Origin: Histophilus somni
GTDB taxonomy: Bacteria > Pseudomonadota > Gammaproteobacteria > Enterobacterales > Pasteurellaceae
Assembly: GCF_014202395.1 (NCBI RefSeq)
Contig: NZ_JACHGQ010000007.1
Location: forward strand, 1 to 64,000
Reading direction: 5' to 3'
DNA length: 64,000 nt
Position numbers and translations under genes: made by a program. The notes below the pieces were generated by a model, which was given only the letters and a program-made list of their open reading frames with translations, ran no database searches and was not told the DNA's origin. Each line of letters begins with the position of its first letter. Within the stretch, counting starts at the first letter, position 1. Shown here piece after piece: positions 27,909 through 36,614 of this stretch.

Positions 27909-28672
27909 CATTGGTAACTCAAAATCTTCATTTAGCTTATCAAAAAAAAATTGTTGTGGAAAATTTAACCCTCACAATTCCACATAATAAGATCATCGCA
28001 CTTATTGGTCCCAATGGTTGTGGCAAATCAACTTTATTAAAATCATTAGCTCGTCTGCATAAACCTAAAATAGGTAAAATTACTTACCAACAGACTGATA
28101 TTTGGCAAAAAAATGCAAAAGATTATGCCCAAATATTGTCTTTTCTTCCTCAACAGCATTTTATTCCGGAAGGTATCCGTGTAAAAGAATTAGTTGCTTA
28201 TGGTCGCACACCTTACCTTAATTTATGGGGTGGTTTAAGCTCAAAAGACAAGAAAATTATTGCTCAGGCGATGGAAATAACAAAAATAACATCGTTAGCG
28301 GATTGCTTTGTGACAGACCTTTCTGGAGGGCAACAACAGCGAGTATTTCTTGCAATGACGTTAACACAGAACACAGAAATAGTCTTACTTGATGAGCCTA
28401 CAACTTATTTAGATCTTAGTTATCAAGCAGAATTAATGTTAATTATGCGGAAATTGCAACAACAAGGTAAAACATTGATCACGGTTTTGCATGATCTTAA
28501 CCAAGCTTGTCGTTATTGTGATCATCTCATTGTTTTAAAACAAGGCAAATATGTTACACAAGGCTCCCCAAAAGAAGTAATGACCTCTGATTTATTGCAA
28601 CAGGTTTTTGACTTAAATGCAGAAATTCACCTCGATCCTATCAGTAAAACGCCTATGTTTATTTTGAGGTAG
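27905..28672 (+). CDS. fecE: Fe(III)-dicitrate ABC ATPase FecE
   Basis: 255-residue ATPase that powers FecBCD. Walker A GPNGCGKST at 35-43, signature LSGGQQQR, Walker B VLLDEPTTYLD and switch His in VLHDLNQACRYCD. Similar throughout to E. coli FecE, including PEGIRVKELVAYGRTPYLNLWG. Last gene of the operon. The following 220-base gap to the convergent purM carries a perfect uptake core (28738-28746). Confidence 0.95.
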   Translation: MTLVTQNLHLAYQKKIVVENLTLTIPHNKIIALIGPNGCGKSTLLKSLARLHKPKIGKITYQQTDIWQKNAKDYAQILSFLPQQHFIPEGIRVKELVAYGRTPYLNLWGGLSSKDKKIIAQAMEITKITSLADCFVTDLSGGQQQRVFLAMTLTQNTEIVLLDEPTTYLDLSYQAELMLIMRKLQQQGKTLITVLHDLNQACRYCDHLIVLKQGKYVTQGSPKEVMTSDLLQQVFDLNAEIHLDPISKTPMFILR

Positions 28673-28822
28673 GAAAAAGCTTTTAATATTTAATACCAAC
28701 TTAGCTTAAAAATAGTGATAGATTACCTTTCGTAAAAAAGTGCGGTGTTTTAAAACATTGCAACAAACACCACCAATGACTTGCCTGTGTGCCGATAAGA
28801 ATGGAGCATTCGAAAATCACAA

Positions 28823-28885
28823 AAAACATCTGCCCCAAAAAATGCCTTGATTGAATCAAGTTACAAGTCGGTTTTTTGGGCAGAT
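28823..28885 (-). terminator. Compound hairpin terminator of purM
   Basis: On the minus strand ATCTGCCCAAAAAA pairs with TTTTTTGGGGCAGAT (one bulged G), followed by GTTTTTTG. The loop holds a second near-palindrome, CTTGATTCAATCAAG on that strand, so the structure is a stem with an inner hairpin. It starts eight bases after the purM stop. Confidence 0.72.
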
Positions 28886-28892
28886 CATTTCA

Positions 28893-29930
28893 TCAACAAA
28901 TCACAACTTTTTCTTCATCAGCATTCGCATGTTCGATTTTACCGATTACCCATGCTTTTTCGCCGACTTGTTGTAATAATGCCAATGCGGTTTCCACATC
29001 TTCCTGTGGGAGAGCGATAATCATGCCTACGCCACAGTTAAAGGTTCTATACATTTCATAGCGATCAATATTTCCTTGTTCTTGTAACCATTTGAAAATA
29101 GGATGCCATTCCCAACTCTTTTCATTAATTACCGCTTTAACGGAAGACGGTAAAACACGCGGAATATTTTCCCAAAAACCGCCGCCTGTTAAATGGCAAA
29201 TAGCATGAACGTCAGTATGTTTAATTAATTGCAACACCGGTTTTACATAAATTTTTGTCGGTGCAAGAACTTGTTCAGCGAATGAATGCTCGGCTAATTG
29301 TGCTGTTGTCGGATCAATACCTGAAACTTCAATGACTTTGCGAATTAATGAATATCCATTTGAATGAGGACCGCTTGAAGCTAAGGCAAGTAATGCATCG
29401 CCTGCTTTAACGTTGGAACCGTCAATAATTTCCGATTTCTCAACTACACCCACACAAAAACCTGCCAAATCATAATCACCGGTATGATACATTCCCGGCA
29501 TTTCTGCGGTTTCACCCCCTACTAAAGCACAACCGGCTTGCACACAACCATCAGCAATACCTTTGATGACATCTGCTGCAACGTCCACATCCAATTTACC
29601 TGTTGCATAATAGTCGAGAAAAAATAACGGTTCTGCACCTTGCACTACAAGATCATTGACACACATTGCGACCAAATCAACACCAATTGTGTCATGTTTT
29701 TTTAGGTCAATCGCAAGGCGTAACTTAGTCCCAACACCATCAGTTCCGGATACAAGAATAGGATCCTTATATTTACTTGGCAATGCACATAGTGCACCGA
29801 AGCCCCCTAACCCACCAATAACCTCGGGTCTGGTTGTACGTTTTACATCAGATTTAATACGTTCTACTAATGTATTCCCCGCATTAATATCTACACCTGC
29901 GTCTTTATAACTTAATGATTGTTTACTCAC
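28893..29930 (-). CDS. purM: Phosphoribosylformylglycinamidine cyclo-ligase (AIR synthetase)
   Basis: 345-residue ATP-dependent enzyme that closes the imidazole ring in step five of purine synthesis, making aminoimidazole ribonucleotide. Motifs: [57 protein letters not shown]. Length equals E. coli PurM. The common partner purN is not downstream. A PurR-type operator lies upstream at 29986-30001. purL, which supplies its substrate, is about 15 kb away with a similar operator. Confidence 0.97.
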   Translation of the reverse strand: MSKQSLSYKDAGVDINAGNTLVERIKSDVKRTTRPEVIGGLGGFGALCALPSKYKDPILVSGTDGVGTKLRLAIDLKKHDTIGVDLVAMCVNDLVVQGAEPLFFLDYYATGKLDVDVAADVIKGIADGCVQAGCALVGGETAEMPGMYHTGDYDLAGFCVGVVEKSEIIDGSNVKAGDALLALASSGPHSNGYSLIRKVIEVSGIDPTTAQLAEHSFAEQVLAPTKIYVKPVLQLIKHTDVHAICHLTGGGFWENIPRVLPSSVKAVINEKSWEWHPIFKWLQEQGNIDRYEMYRTFNCGVGMIIALPQEDVETALALLQQVGEKAWVIGKIEHANADEEKVVIC

Positions 29931-29985
29931 AATTGAATCCTAAAATTAGTATCGTTATTAAAATAAGCGATATTGTAACACGCTC

Positions 29986-30001
29986 AGGCAATCGTTTTCG
30001 A
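29986..30001 (-). promoter_or_regulatory. PurR box upstream of purM
   Basis: AGGCAATCGTTTTCGA fits the PurR consensus ACGCAAACGTTTGCGT at about 12 of 16 positions, including the central CGTTT. A possible minus-strand -10 (TACAAT, 29977 to 29972) lies just downstream, so a bound repressor would cover the promoter. Confidence 0.55.
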
Positions 30002-30117
30002 TGAATTTTGTAAAGAAATTTTATCTTTTATTCAGCAAAGCGTGTTGAAAAATAACCGCACTTTTCCTCGTCTAAAAACGCAGAAATGATTATCTAACGA
30101 ATTTTCCTGAAAATGAT

Positions 30118-30792
30118 TTAATCCATTAGAAAATCATGCAAAATCTCTGCGGTAAATTCTTTCCGCAAATAAAATCCTAAAGGCAAAGTATCGATTATTT
30201 CGCCATTTTTACCGATTCCTTTGGTTAACGCTCGACTATTTGCCCCTTTGGGACGGAGTTGCAGGACCTCACCAATACGGGCTGTAATTTCTGTGAGCTT
30301 ACCCAGCACAATATAATCCATCAATTCTTCCCAATCTTGACGCAGACGTTGTTCTTGAGAACTTGATGGCTGCCACAAAATTGGTACACCGACATGGCGT
30401 TCAGCAAGCGGAATTTGACGTTCACCCTCAATAGGAATCCAAAGCACTTTGGATAATTTATATCTGACATGAGAAGAGTGCCACGTTACACCGCTATTTT
30501 GGGCTAAAGGTGCCAAACTTACAAAAGTGGTTTCCAGAGGATAACCTTGTTGATTAACAGGAATTGTTTTTAGCTCAATACCTAAATGGCTAAAATCTTG
30601 TTCCGCTTTGCTTCCGGCAGTTGCACCCAGTGCGGTTTCAATAAGCATTCCGACCCAGCCTTTATCTCGCTTCAAATCGGGAGGCACAACCAAATTTAAC
30701 TCTTCTGCTAATTCAGCAAAGGTTAAACCTGCAATAGATTTTGCACGTTGTAACAGTTCAGCTTCGTGTTGAGGGGGAGTAAGTGCGGTCAT
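30118..30792 (-). CDS. mutH: DNA mismatch repair endonuclease MutH
   Basis: 224-residue endonuclease that nicks the unmethylated strand at hemimethylated GATC when activated by MutS-MutL. Matches the family through [41 protein letters not shown] and [10 protein letters not shown], with the DxExK-type metal site in that last region. The start overlaps the ogt stop by four bases (30789-30792), so the two repair genes form an operon. An uptake core lies at the start codon end. Confidence 0.96.
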   Translation of the reverse strand: MTALTPPQHEAELLQRAKSIAGLTFAELAEELNLVVPPDLKRDKGWVGMLIETALGATAGSKAEQDFSHLGIELKTIPVNQQGYPLETTFVSLAPLAQNSGVTWHSSHVRYKLSKVLWIPIEGERQIPLAERHVGVPILWQPSSSQEQRLRQDWEELMDYIVLGKLTEITARIGEVLQLRPKGANSRALTKGIGKNGEIIDTLPLGFYLRKEFTAEILHDFLMD

Positions 30793-31331
30793 GATTGATG
30801 ATATTTTTGTAATAACTTTGGTTTCACGTATTCAATGCCTCGATCAATATAATCAATTTTTTCCAATTGCAATAAATAGCGTTTTGCCGGCAAGCCTCCG
30901 CCAAAACCGGTAAGTTGCTTTTGTTTTCCTAAAATACGATGGCAAGGAATAATAATGCTAATCGGATTACGTCCTACGGCACCGCCCACTGCTCTTACGG
31001 CTTTCGGATGATCAATGAAACGTGCCAATTCTCCGTAACTGGCGGAATGCCCATATGGAATTTGGCGTAAAGCCTGCCATATTTTTTGTTGAAATTCCGT
31101 GCCTTGCGGATGTAAAGGAAGATCGGAAAAATCTTCCGCTTCCCCGTTAAAATAACGATCTAATGCCGATGTTACCTGCAAAAAGAGCGGTAGATTTTGA
31201 TTAAAAATCCAACGGGAATTTGGCTCAATTTGTTCTAATTCAAAATCAAGATTTGTCAGCTGATTATTTTGCGACAACATCAGCAATCGTCCAATTGGCG
31301 AATGATAATAACAATAAAAAGTAGGTTGCAT
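30789..31331 (-). CDS. ogt: Methylated-DNA-protein cysteine methyltransferase (Ogt/Ada C-domain)
   Basis: 180 residues from [14 protein letters not shown]. Removes methyl groups from O6-methylguanine by transfer to Cys130 in the active site IIPCHRI. Other motifs: [34 protein letters not shown]. The chosen ATG sits immediately after the T-tract of the upstream porin gene's terminator, with no recognisable ribosome site (the preceding bases are CTTTTTTCTTTT). A TTG further upstream lies inside the terminator loop. Translation start and promoter are therefore uncertain. Cotranscribed with mutH. Confidence 0.92.
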   Translation of the reverse strand: MQPTFYCYYHSPIGRLLMLSQNNQLTNLDFELEQIEPNSRWIFNQNLPLFLQVTSALDRYFNGEAEDFSDLPLHPQGTEFQQKIWQALRQIPYGHSASYGELARFIDHPKAVRAVGGAVGRNPISIIIPCHRILGKQKQLTGFGGGLPAKRYLLQLEKIDYIDRGIEYVKPKLLQKYHQS

Positions 31332-31364
31332 AAAAGAAAAAAGGCGTATTAACAAAATACGCCT
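31331..31364 (-). terminator. Terminator of the FadL-family porin gene
   Basis: On the minus strand AGGCGTATT pairs perfectly with AATACGCCT around TTGTT and is followed by TTTTTCTTTT. The T-tract runs directly into the ogt start codon. Confidence 0.85.
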
Positions 31365-31382
31365 GATTATAACGAATAGCCG

Positions 31383-32795
31383 TTAGAAACGGTAGCTAAG
31401 ATTTAAACCGTACAAATTGGCACGTGCTGTTGATTTATAGTTTGCATCTATACTGCCGAACTCAATACCTGTACTTCCAATCTTATGCTTTTCCTTAAAT
31501 TGCTGTTTTTTACCACGTAAATGAGCAAAACCTACATCAACAGAAAGATTAGGCGTAAAGTTATAGGTTGCACCCAAGCTATACCAAGTGCGGTCGGTAT
31601 CGGGGATTGAAGCACTCGGATGGTCGGCAGACTCATCATAAGCAATACCTGCACGCAGGGTTAATTTATCATTCACATTATAAGTCGCCCCTAGAGCTAC
31701 ACGTGAACTGTCATGAAATTTTTCATCTTTATGGAAAGCGACCTTACCGTTATCATAAGTGGCATGTAAACTTTGTAAACGGCTCCATTTAGTATATTTA
31801 TAGCTGTAGTGCATGGCGAATTTTTCCGTTAATTGGTGGAAACCGGAAATTTCGAAATAATCCGGCAAATGTAGCGTTAACCCACCTTTCTCTTTAACAG
31901 GACTAATTTTTCCTGCTTCAAATTGATAACTCAACGCATCATCATCTTTAAAATTAATATCTACTTTAGAATGGTAGGCAATACCGATACGGTTACCTTG
32001 ATTAAATTCATAAACCGCACCGATATTCCAACCGAATCCCCATGCATTATTATCTTGTAATTGTGTTAAGAGAGTATCCGTATTCACTCTATCTTTTAAC
32101 TGGGAGAAAATTGGGACTAACGATGTTAATGAAGGAATATTGATACTCCCAGCCATTCCCTTAGAATCGGCAATAGTATCAATTGCCTTATCTAGAACCC
32201 CCGCATGACGCTCAATTTTTGCTTTAGCATAAACCGCATTTAACCCCGCACCAACGCTTAATCCTTTGCTGACACGATATGAACCGCTTAAATTTAAATT
32301 AATGGAATTCAGCTCAGTAGTCCCGCCAAAAACACCGGCATCATAATCCTTTTTATATTTGCTTTGTAATCCAAAGTTGACATTCATACCCGCACCGATA
32401 GCAAATTTGTCATTAATAGGTGCCACAAAATACAAATTGGGAACTAATGCACCGGGTACAACCTTTTTCTGATCTGCTTTTTCATCTGCAACTTGTACAA
32501 TTCCCTTCCCTACATTAACATTAACCTCACCATTTATATTAATTCTAGATTGAACGTATACCCCCCCCATTGAGAATTGTTTCGTTTTAAACAAACTCAT
32601 TAACGCTGGGTTGGTTGCCACAACAGCGGCATTATCAGCAATCGCTGCCTCACCCGCATAAGCTCGTCCTAAACCGGAACTGGACACCTCGGCGAGTTGG
32701 AAAGCTGCCGCATTGGCATAAGTTGTGGATAATGCTAGTGCTGACGCAATAAGCGTTGGCGTAAAAAAGTTTTTTGTGAATTTCATTTTTTTCAT
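31383..32795 (-). CDS. fadL: OmpP1/FadL family outer-membrane transporter
   Basis: 470-residue outer-membrane barrel of the FadL/TodX family for hydrophobic substrates such as long-chain fatty acids; Haemophilus outer-membrane protein P1 is a member. Signal peptide ends ANA-AAF. The family N-terminal hatch reads AAFQLAEVSSSGLGRAYAGEAA with NPALMS following. The protein ends in a terminal Phe (NLSYRF), the usual Bam recognition end. Two ATGs (32795 and 32786) are possible; both encode good signal peptides and neither has a strong ribosome site. It is divergent from a YfcZ-family gene, as fadL is in E. coli, which supports the FadL assignment. Confidence 0.88.
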   Translation of the reverse strand: MKKMKFTKNFFTPTLIASALALSTTYANAAAFQLAEVSSSGLGRAYAGEAAIADNAAVVATNPALMSLFKTKQFSMGGVYVQSRININGEVNVNVGKGIVQVADEKADQKKVVPGALVPNLYFVAPINDKFAIGAGMNVNFGLQSKYKKDYDAGVFGGTTELNSINLNLSGSYRVSKGLSVGAGLNAVYAKAKIERHAGVLDKAIDTIADSKGMAGSINIPSLTSLVPIFSQLKDRVNTDTLLTQLQDNNAWGFGWNIGAVYEFNQGNRIGIAYHSKVDINFKDDDALSYQFEAGKISPVKEKGGLTLHLPDYFEISGFHQLTEKFAMHYSYKYTKWSRLQSLHATYDNGKVAFHKDEKFHDSSRVALGATYNVNDKLTLRAGIAYDESADHPSASIPDTDRTWYSLGATYNFTPNLSVDVGFAHLRGKKQQFKEKHKIGSTGIEFGSIDANYKSTARANLYGLNLSYRF

Positions 32796-33035
32796 AAGCA
32801 ATATAGATAATCTTAGTTGTTAAAAGTCCATCGAATTCTAAAACATGGTTATGACATGAGCAAATAAGTTTACGCCATTAGGTAAGAGGTCAGATCAGTT
32901 AAATAGGGTTTATCTTTTTTAACCTGTTACATTTTATGACAAAAAGAGCGGTCCAAATTGGCTTGGAAGTTGGAGCAAAATTAAAATGATGTTAAAATTT
33001 CACCAATTTTTTAATTTTAAATCAAGGAAATAACG

Positions 33036-33332
33036 ATGTCAGAAAATGTATTGAAATGTACTCCGGAGGAAACTAAGGCTTGTTGTTGTGCAGATGTGGG
33101 AACGATTATAGATAATTCGGAACTCAGCGTAGACTTTTCTCAAGTCTATGAAAATGAAACAACAGCTCAAGAGGCATTGGCATATTTAACGGAAAAAGCC
33201 AGAAAAGCGGAAACGGAATCTTGTGACATTCGTAGCGAGATTAAGGAAGTAAACGGCAATTATCAGCTTAATGCAACGTTTACTTTTAGCTGTCAAGCAG
33301 AAACGCTGATTTTTCAATTATCTATAAGATGA
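33036..33332 (+). CDS. yfcZ: YfcZ/YiiS family protein (DUF406)
   Basis: 98-residue soluble protein of unknown function. It matches E. coli YfcZ in the cysteine-rich start (ETKACCCADVGTIIDNSE against ETPVCCCMDVGTIMDNSD), in ALAYLTEKARKAE and in the end FTFSCQAETLIFQLSIR. The CCC cluster and two further cysteines suggest metal or redox chemistry but nothing is proven. Ribosome site AAGGAAA. It sits head to head with the FadL-family porin, the arrangement seen in E. coli, which suggests shared control or a link to fatty-acid uptake. Confidence 0.88.
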   Translation: MSENVLKCTPEETKACCCADVGTIIDNSELSVDFSQVYENETTAQEALAYLTEKARKAETESCDIRSEIKEVNGNYQLNATFTFSCQAETLIFQLSIR

Positions 33333-33422
33333 TTGAACAATAATGAGGAATCGAAAAAGGATCATGTTGCCCGTAGCACGAGTTAAGGCAATATGTAACG
33401 GTCAAGAATTGTAACTTGTTGA

Positions 33423-33461
33423 GAACGTGTTCAGAATAGGAAAATGTTCAAATAATGAACA
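33423..33461. promoter_or_regulatory. Operator-like repeats upstream of the pirin gene
   Basis: TGTTCA-AATAA-TGAACA is a perfect 6-bp palindrome with a 5-base spacer (33445-33461). TGTTCA also occurs 17 bases earlier (33428-33433) as part of GAACGTGTTC. The cluster ends 25 bases before the yhhW start codon. Probable regulator binding region; the protein is unknown. Confidence 0.45.
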
Positions 33462-33486
33462 CCCCATATTATGTCGAGGAAAATAA

Positions 33487-34176
33487 ATGTTTTATATTAG
33501 AAAATCCAATGAACGTGGTCATGCCAATCATGGTTGGCTAGACAGTTACCATACTTTTTCATTCGCCGGCTACTATGATCCTACATTTATGGGATTTTCA
33601 TCATTGCGGGTCATTAATGAAGATCGAGTCAAAGCAGGGTTCGGTTTTGGTACACACCCACATAAAAATATGGAAATTCTTTCTTATGTTTTGGAGGGAA
33701 CGATTGCACATCAAGATAGTATGGGAAATGTGCAAACAATTTCAGCAGGTGAATGTCAAATTATGTCTGCGGGTACGGGCATAACGCATTCAGAATTTAA
33801 TCCAAGCAGTACGGAAAATTTACATTTTTACCAAATTTGGATTCAGCCGAATGAGTTAAATATTGCTCCACGTTATGAACAAAAAGCGTTTGCTCATCAC
33901 GAAGGTGCAACTTTGATTTTGTCACCTCATGCGGAAAATGGGGCATTCAAAATTTATCAAGATATGAAATTATGGCGTTATCAATTAAGAGCAGGTACTC
34001 AAACTGATATTACGTTGGATAGTAACCGCTCTTATTGGATACAAGTTGTTAAAGGCACTTTCTTTATTAATGGTCAAACAGTTTCAACAAGTGATGGTGT
34101 GGCAATTAACCAAGAACGTTTAGCGAAGATTGAGACGGAAAATGATATTGAGTTTTTGATATTTGATTTGGCTTAA
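33487..34176 (+). CDS. yhhW: Pirin family protein (YhhW-like)
   Basis: 229-residue bicupin of the pirin family. E. coli YhhW (231 aa) shows quercetin 2,3-dioxygenase activity in vitro; the natural role is unknown. Metal ligands are visible as His57 and His59 in GTHPHKNMEI and His101 and Glu103 in GITHSEFNPS. The N-terminus (NERGHANHGWLDSYHTFSFAGYYDP) is diagnostic. Cytoplasmic, transcribed alone, with a short GTCGAGG ribosome site. Confidence 0.93.
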   Translation: MFYIRKSNERGHANHGWLDSYHTFSFAGYYDPTFMGFSSLRVINEDRVKAGFGFGTHPHKNMEILSYVLEGTIAHQDSMGNVQTISAGECQIMSAGTGITHSEFNPSSTENLHFYQIWIQPNELNIAPRYEQKAFAHHEGATLILSPHAENGAFKIYQDMKLWRYQLRAGTQTDITLDSNRSYWIQVVKGTFFINGQTVSTSDGVAINQERLAKIETENDIEFLIFDLA

Positions 34177-34225
34177 AAATTTTTGGGATTCAATGTTGAG
34201 CAAATTCAATGTTCAAGCAAAATAA

Positions 34226-34264
34226 AAATGCCTGTCTTTGATATAATTTCAAAAGCAGGCATTT
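34226..34264. terminator. Bidirectional terminator, yhhW / rpoH
   Basis: AAATGCCTG / CAGGCATTT, 9-bp perfect stem with a 21-base loop between convergent genes, with A- and T-rich outer stem. Confidence 0.7.
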
Positions 34265-34284
34265 CCACAATGTTCGAGTAATGC

Positions 34285-35127
34285 TTAAAAACTCACCGCA
34301 CTTTTCAGTTTTTTCAACGCATTTGTTTCAAGCTGACGTACACGTTCAGCAGAAATGTTATATTTTGCTGCAAGATCATGTAGTGTTGCTTTTTCATCAT
34401 CTAACCAGCGTGATTTAATAATATCTTGACTACGTTCATCCAGTTCAGCTAAGGCGTTGGCAACCTGATCTGCTGCTTGTGTCTCAAAATTTTCGTTTTC
34501 TAGCTCAGCCGCAAAATTTGAGCTTTTATCTTCTAAATAGAGTGCTGGTGCGTAACTTTCATCATCATCAACGGGTAAATCAAAACCGACGTCAGATCCT
34601 GTCATTCGACTTTCCATCTCAAGGACATCTTCTTTGGAAACGCCCAATTCATTTGCAACCATATCAACTTCTTTATCACTGAACCAACCTAAGCGTTGTT
34701 TAGTTTTACGTAGATTAAAGAATAATTTACGTTGTGCTTTAGTTGTTGCGACTTTAACAATACGCCAATTACGTAATACATATTCATGGATTTCAGCCTT
34801 AATCCAATGTACTGCAAAAGAAACCAGACGAACACCAACTTCAGGATTAAAACGTTTCACCGCTTTCATCAAGCCGATATTACCCTCTTGAATAAGATCG
34901 GCTTGCGGTAAACCATAACCGGAATATCCACGTGCGACATGAATAACAAAACGTAAATGGGACAAAATCAATGTTTTTGCCGCATCTAAATCTTGGTGAT
35001 AGTACAAACGTTCCGCCAATTCCTTTTCTTCTTCTGCAGTCAACATTGGGTAATCATAGGCTGCGTGGATATAACCTTCGATACTGCCTTGCGGAACTAA
35101 CATCATTGCTTGTGTTTCTTTATTCAT
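34285..35127 (-). CDS. rpoH: Heat-shock sigma factor RpoH (sigma-32)
   Basis: 280-residue sigma-70 family factor for heat-shock promoters. Region 2 reads [31 protein letters not shown]; the RpoH box QRKLFFNLR, unique to sigma-32, is at 132-140; region 4 ends [23 protein letters not shown]. Length matches E. coli (284). The ribosome site is AAGGAAT. It stands alone here rather than after ftsX. The gene group narQ, murB and rpoH recalls H. influenzae gene order. Confidence 0.97.
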   Translation of the reverse strand: MNKETQAMMLVPQGSIEGYIHAAYDYPMLTAEEEKELAERLYYHQDLDAAKTLILSHLRFVIHVARGYSGYGLPQADLIQEGNIGLMKAVKRFNPEVGVRLVSFAVHWIKAEIHEYVLRNWRIVKVATTKAQRKLFFNLRKTKQRLGWFSDKEVDMVANELGVSKEDVLEMESRMTGSDVGFDLPVDDDESYAPALYLEDKSSNFAAELENENFETQAADQVANALAELDERSQDIIKSRWLDDEKATLHDLAAKYNISAERVRQLETNALKKLKSAVSF

Positions 35128-35249
35128 TCTATTCCTTTTTGTTTATAAAAGACTTATTTTCTCTATACTTTAAGACTTTTAATTGTTTTAATCAATTAAT
35201 ATCTTAAATTCTAATAGTTAGACCATAAATACATTAAAAAGTTTTCGTG

Positions 35250-35564
35250 TTATTTTAAAATTGGCACAAGAACATATTCTACATTTTGTTCAATTACTTG
35301 CAATAATAAATCAATATTTGGGTGCTTCCCCGGATTTTCTTTAGCATCTAAAACATGTTCGGCAAATAGTTGCACGCCTTTTTCCGCACAAGTGCGGTCT
35401 AATTTACCGTTAAATTTTTGAGCCAACGCATTATAAACACGCAAAGAACCTAATTTTCCCTGCTCGGCAGGAATATGATGCACGACTTGATCGTTTGCTA
35501 ATATATCTAAACCGGACAAGTGTTCAATACTGGGTAAGCTCGTTAAAATTGTTTGGAAATCCAT
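35250..35564 (-). CDS. Small conserved protein, DUF2322-like
   Basis: 104-residue soluble protein without signal peptide or membrane segment. I believe it belongs to the DUF2322 family found in Pasteurellaceae and some beta-proteobacteria, but this is from memory. It is moderately acidic, helical, with QGKLGSLRVYNALAQKFNGKL and AEKGVQLFAEHVLDAKENPGKHPNIDLL as the most conserved-looking parts. The ribosome site is GGAGAAAT. It lies 16 bases after murB in the same direction and before rpoH, from which it is separated by a 122-base gap. No function can be inferred. Confidence 0.7.
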   Translation of the reverse strand: MDFQTILTSLPSIEHLSGLDILANDQVVHHIPAEQGKLGSLRVYNALAQKFNGKLDRTCAEKGVQLFAEHVLDAKENPGKHPNIDLLLQVIEQNVEYVLVPILK

Positions 35565-35579
35565 TTTATTTCTCCATTA

Positions 35580-36605
35580 TTATGAAATATAAGCAGTACT
35601 ATCCACTTCACCGTTTTCCCCAATAAAGCGTACTTCCGGTCGTAAATAGACGTTAAATTTTAGTATTACCGTTTGGTGAATATGCTGTGCTAATTTAACC
35701 ACATCCGCACTACTTGCATTATCTTTATTAATAATGACGAGTGCTTGTTGCTGATGAACAGCGGCACCGCCGATTTGATAGCCTTTAAGTCCGGCTTGGT
35801 CAATTAACCAACCTGCTGCTAACTTAATTGTGCCGTCCGGCTGTGGAAAAAAAGGTATAGTTGGGTAATCTTGTTGTAAAAGCGAAAATGCTTGTGCTGA
35901 AATAATCGGATTTTTAAAAAAACTACCGCTATTACCAAACTCATCGGGATTGGGTAATTTGCTTTGGCGAATATGACAAATTTCAGTAAAAATTTCTTGT
36001 GCATTGACTTGATGTGTATCGAATTCAGTTAATGTGCCGTATTTTAATACCGGTTGCCAATTTTTTGCTAATTTTAGACCAACTGCGGTAATAAAATACC
36101 CTTCTCTGTATTGCCTTTTAAAAATACTTTCTCGATAAGCAAACGCACATTCTTCATTGCTTAAACGAAATATTGTATTTTTTTGTAAATCCAATACGTC
36201 CACATAATCACAAACATCTTTAAATTCTACGCCATAAGCACCGATATTTTGAATGGGTGCTGATCCTGCACAACCCGGAATCAAAGCGAGGTTTTCTAAA
36301 CCATAAATGCCTTGTGTTAAGGACCATTGCACTAAATTATGCCAATTTTCTCCGCCATTAACATGTAAATAATGAAAGTTTGCATCTTGCTTATGTTCAA
36401 TCCCCATAAGCTGATTAATAAATACAATGCCTTTAAAATCGTCCACAAATAAAACGTTACTTCCTTGTCCCAAAAATAAGATCGGCAAAGCGTTCTTTTT
36501 CGCTAATTTCCATTGCTCAATTAACTCGGAAAGTGCGGTGATTTTTATAATTTTTTTTGCTTTAGACGGAAGATGAAATGTATGAAAGTCTTGTAAATTT
36601 TCCAT
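35580..36605 (-). CDS. murB: UDP-N-acetylenolpyruvoylglucosamine reductase MurB
   Basis: 341-residue FAD/NADPH enzyme that completes UDP-N-acetylmuramic acid synthesis for peptidoglycan. FAD-binding motifs [11 protein letters not shown] and [19 protein letters not shown]; substrate and catalytic residues in [17 protein letters not shown] (catalytic Ser) and [11 protein letters not shown] (catalytic Glu). It is type I (with the extra loop), as in E. coli (342 aa). Nine bases downstream of narQ, so probably cotranscribed. Confidence 0.96.
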   Translation of the reverse strand: MENLQDFHTFHLPSKAKKIIKITALSELIEQWKLAKKNALPILFLGQGSNVLFVDDFKGIVFINQLMGIEHKQDANFHYLHVNGGENWHNLVQWSLTQGIYGLENLALIPGCAGSAPIQNIGAYGVEFKDVCDYVDVLDLQKNTIFRLSNEECAFAYRESIFKRQYREGYFITAVGLKLAKNWQPVLKYGTLTEFDTHQVNAQEIFTEICHIRQSKLPNPDEFGNSGSFFKNPIISAQAFSLLQQDYPTIPFFPQPDGTIKLAAGWLIDQAGLKGYQIGGAAVHQQQALVIINKDNASSADVVKLAQHIHQTVILKFNVYLRPEVRFIGENGEVDSTAYIS

Positions 36606-36614
36606 TAATATTCC

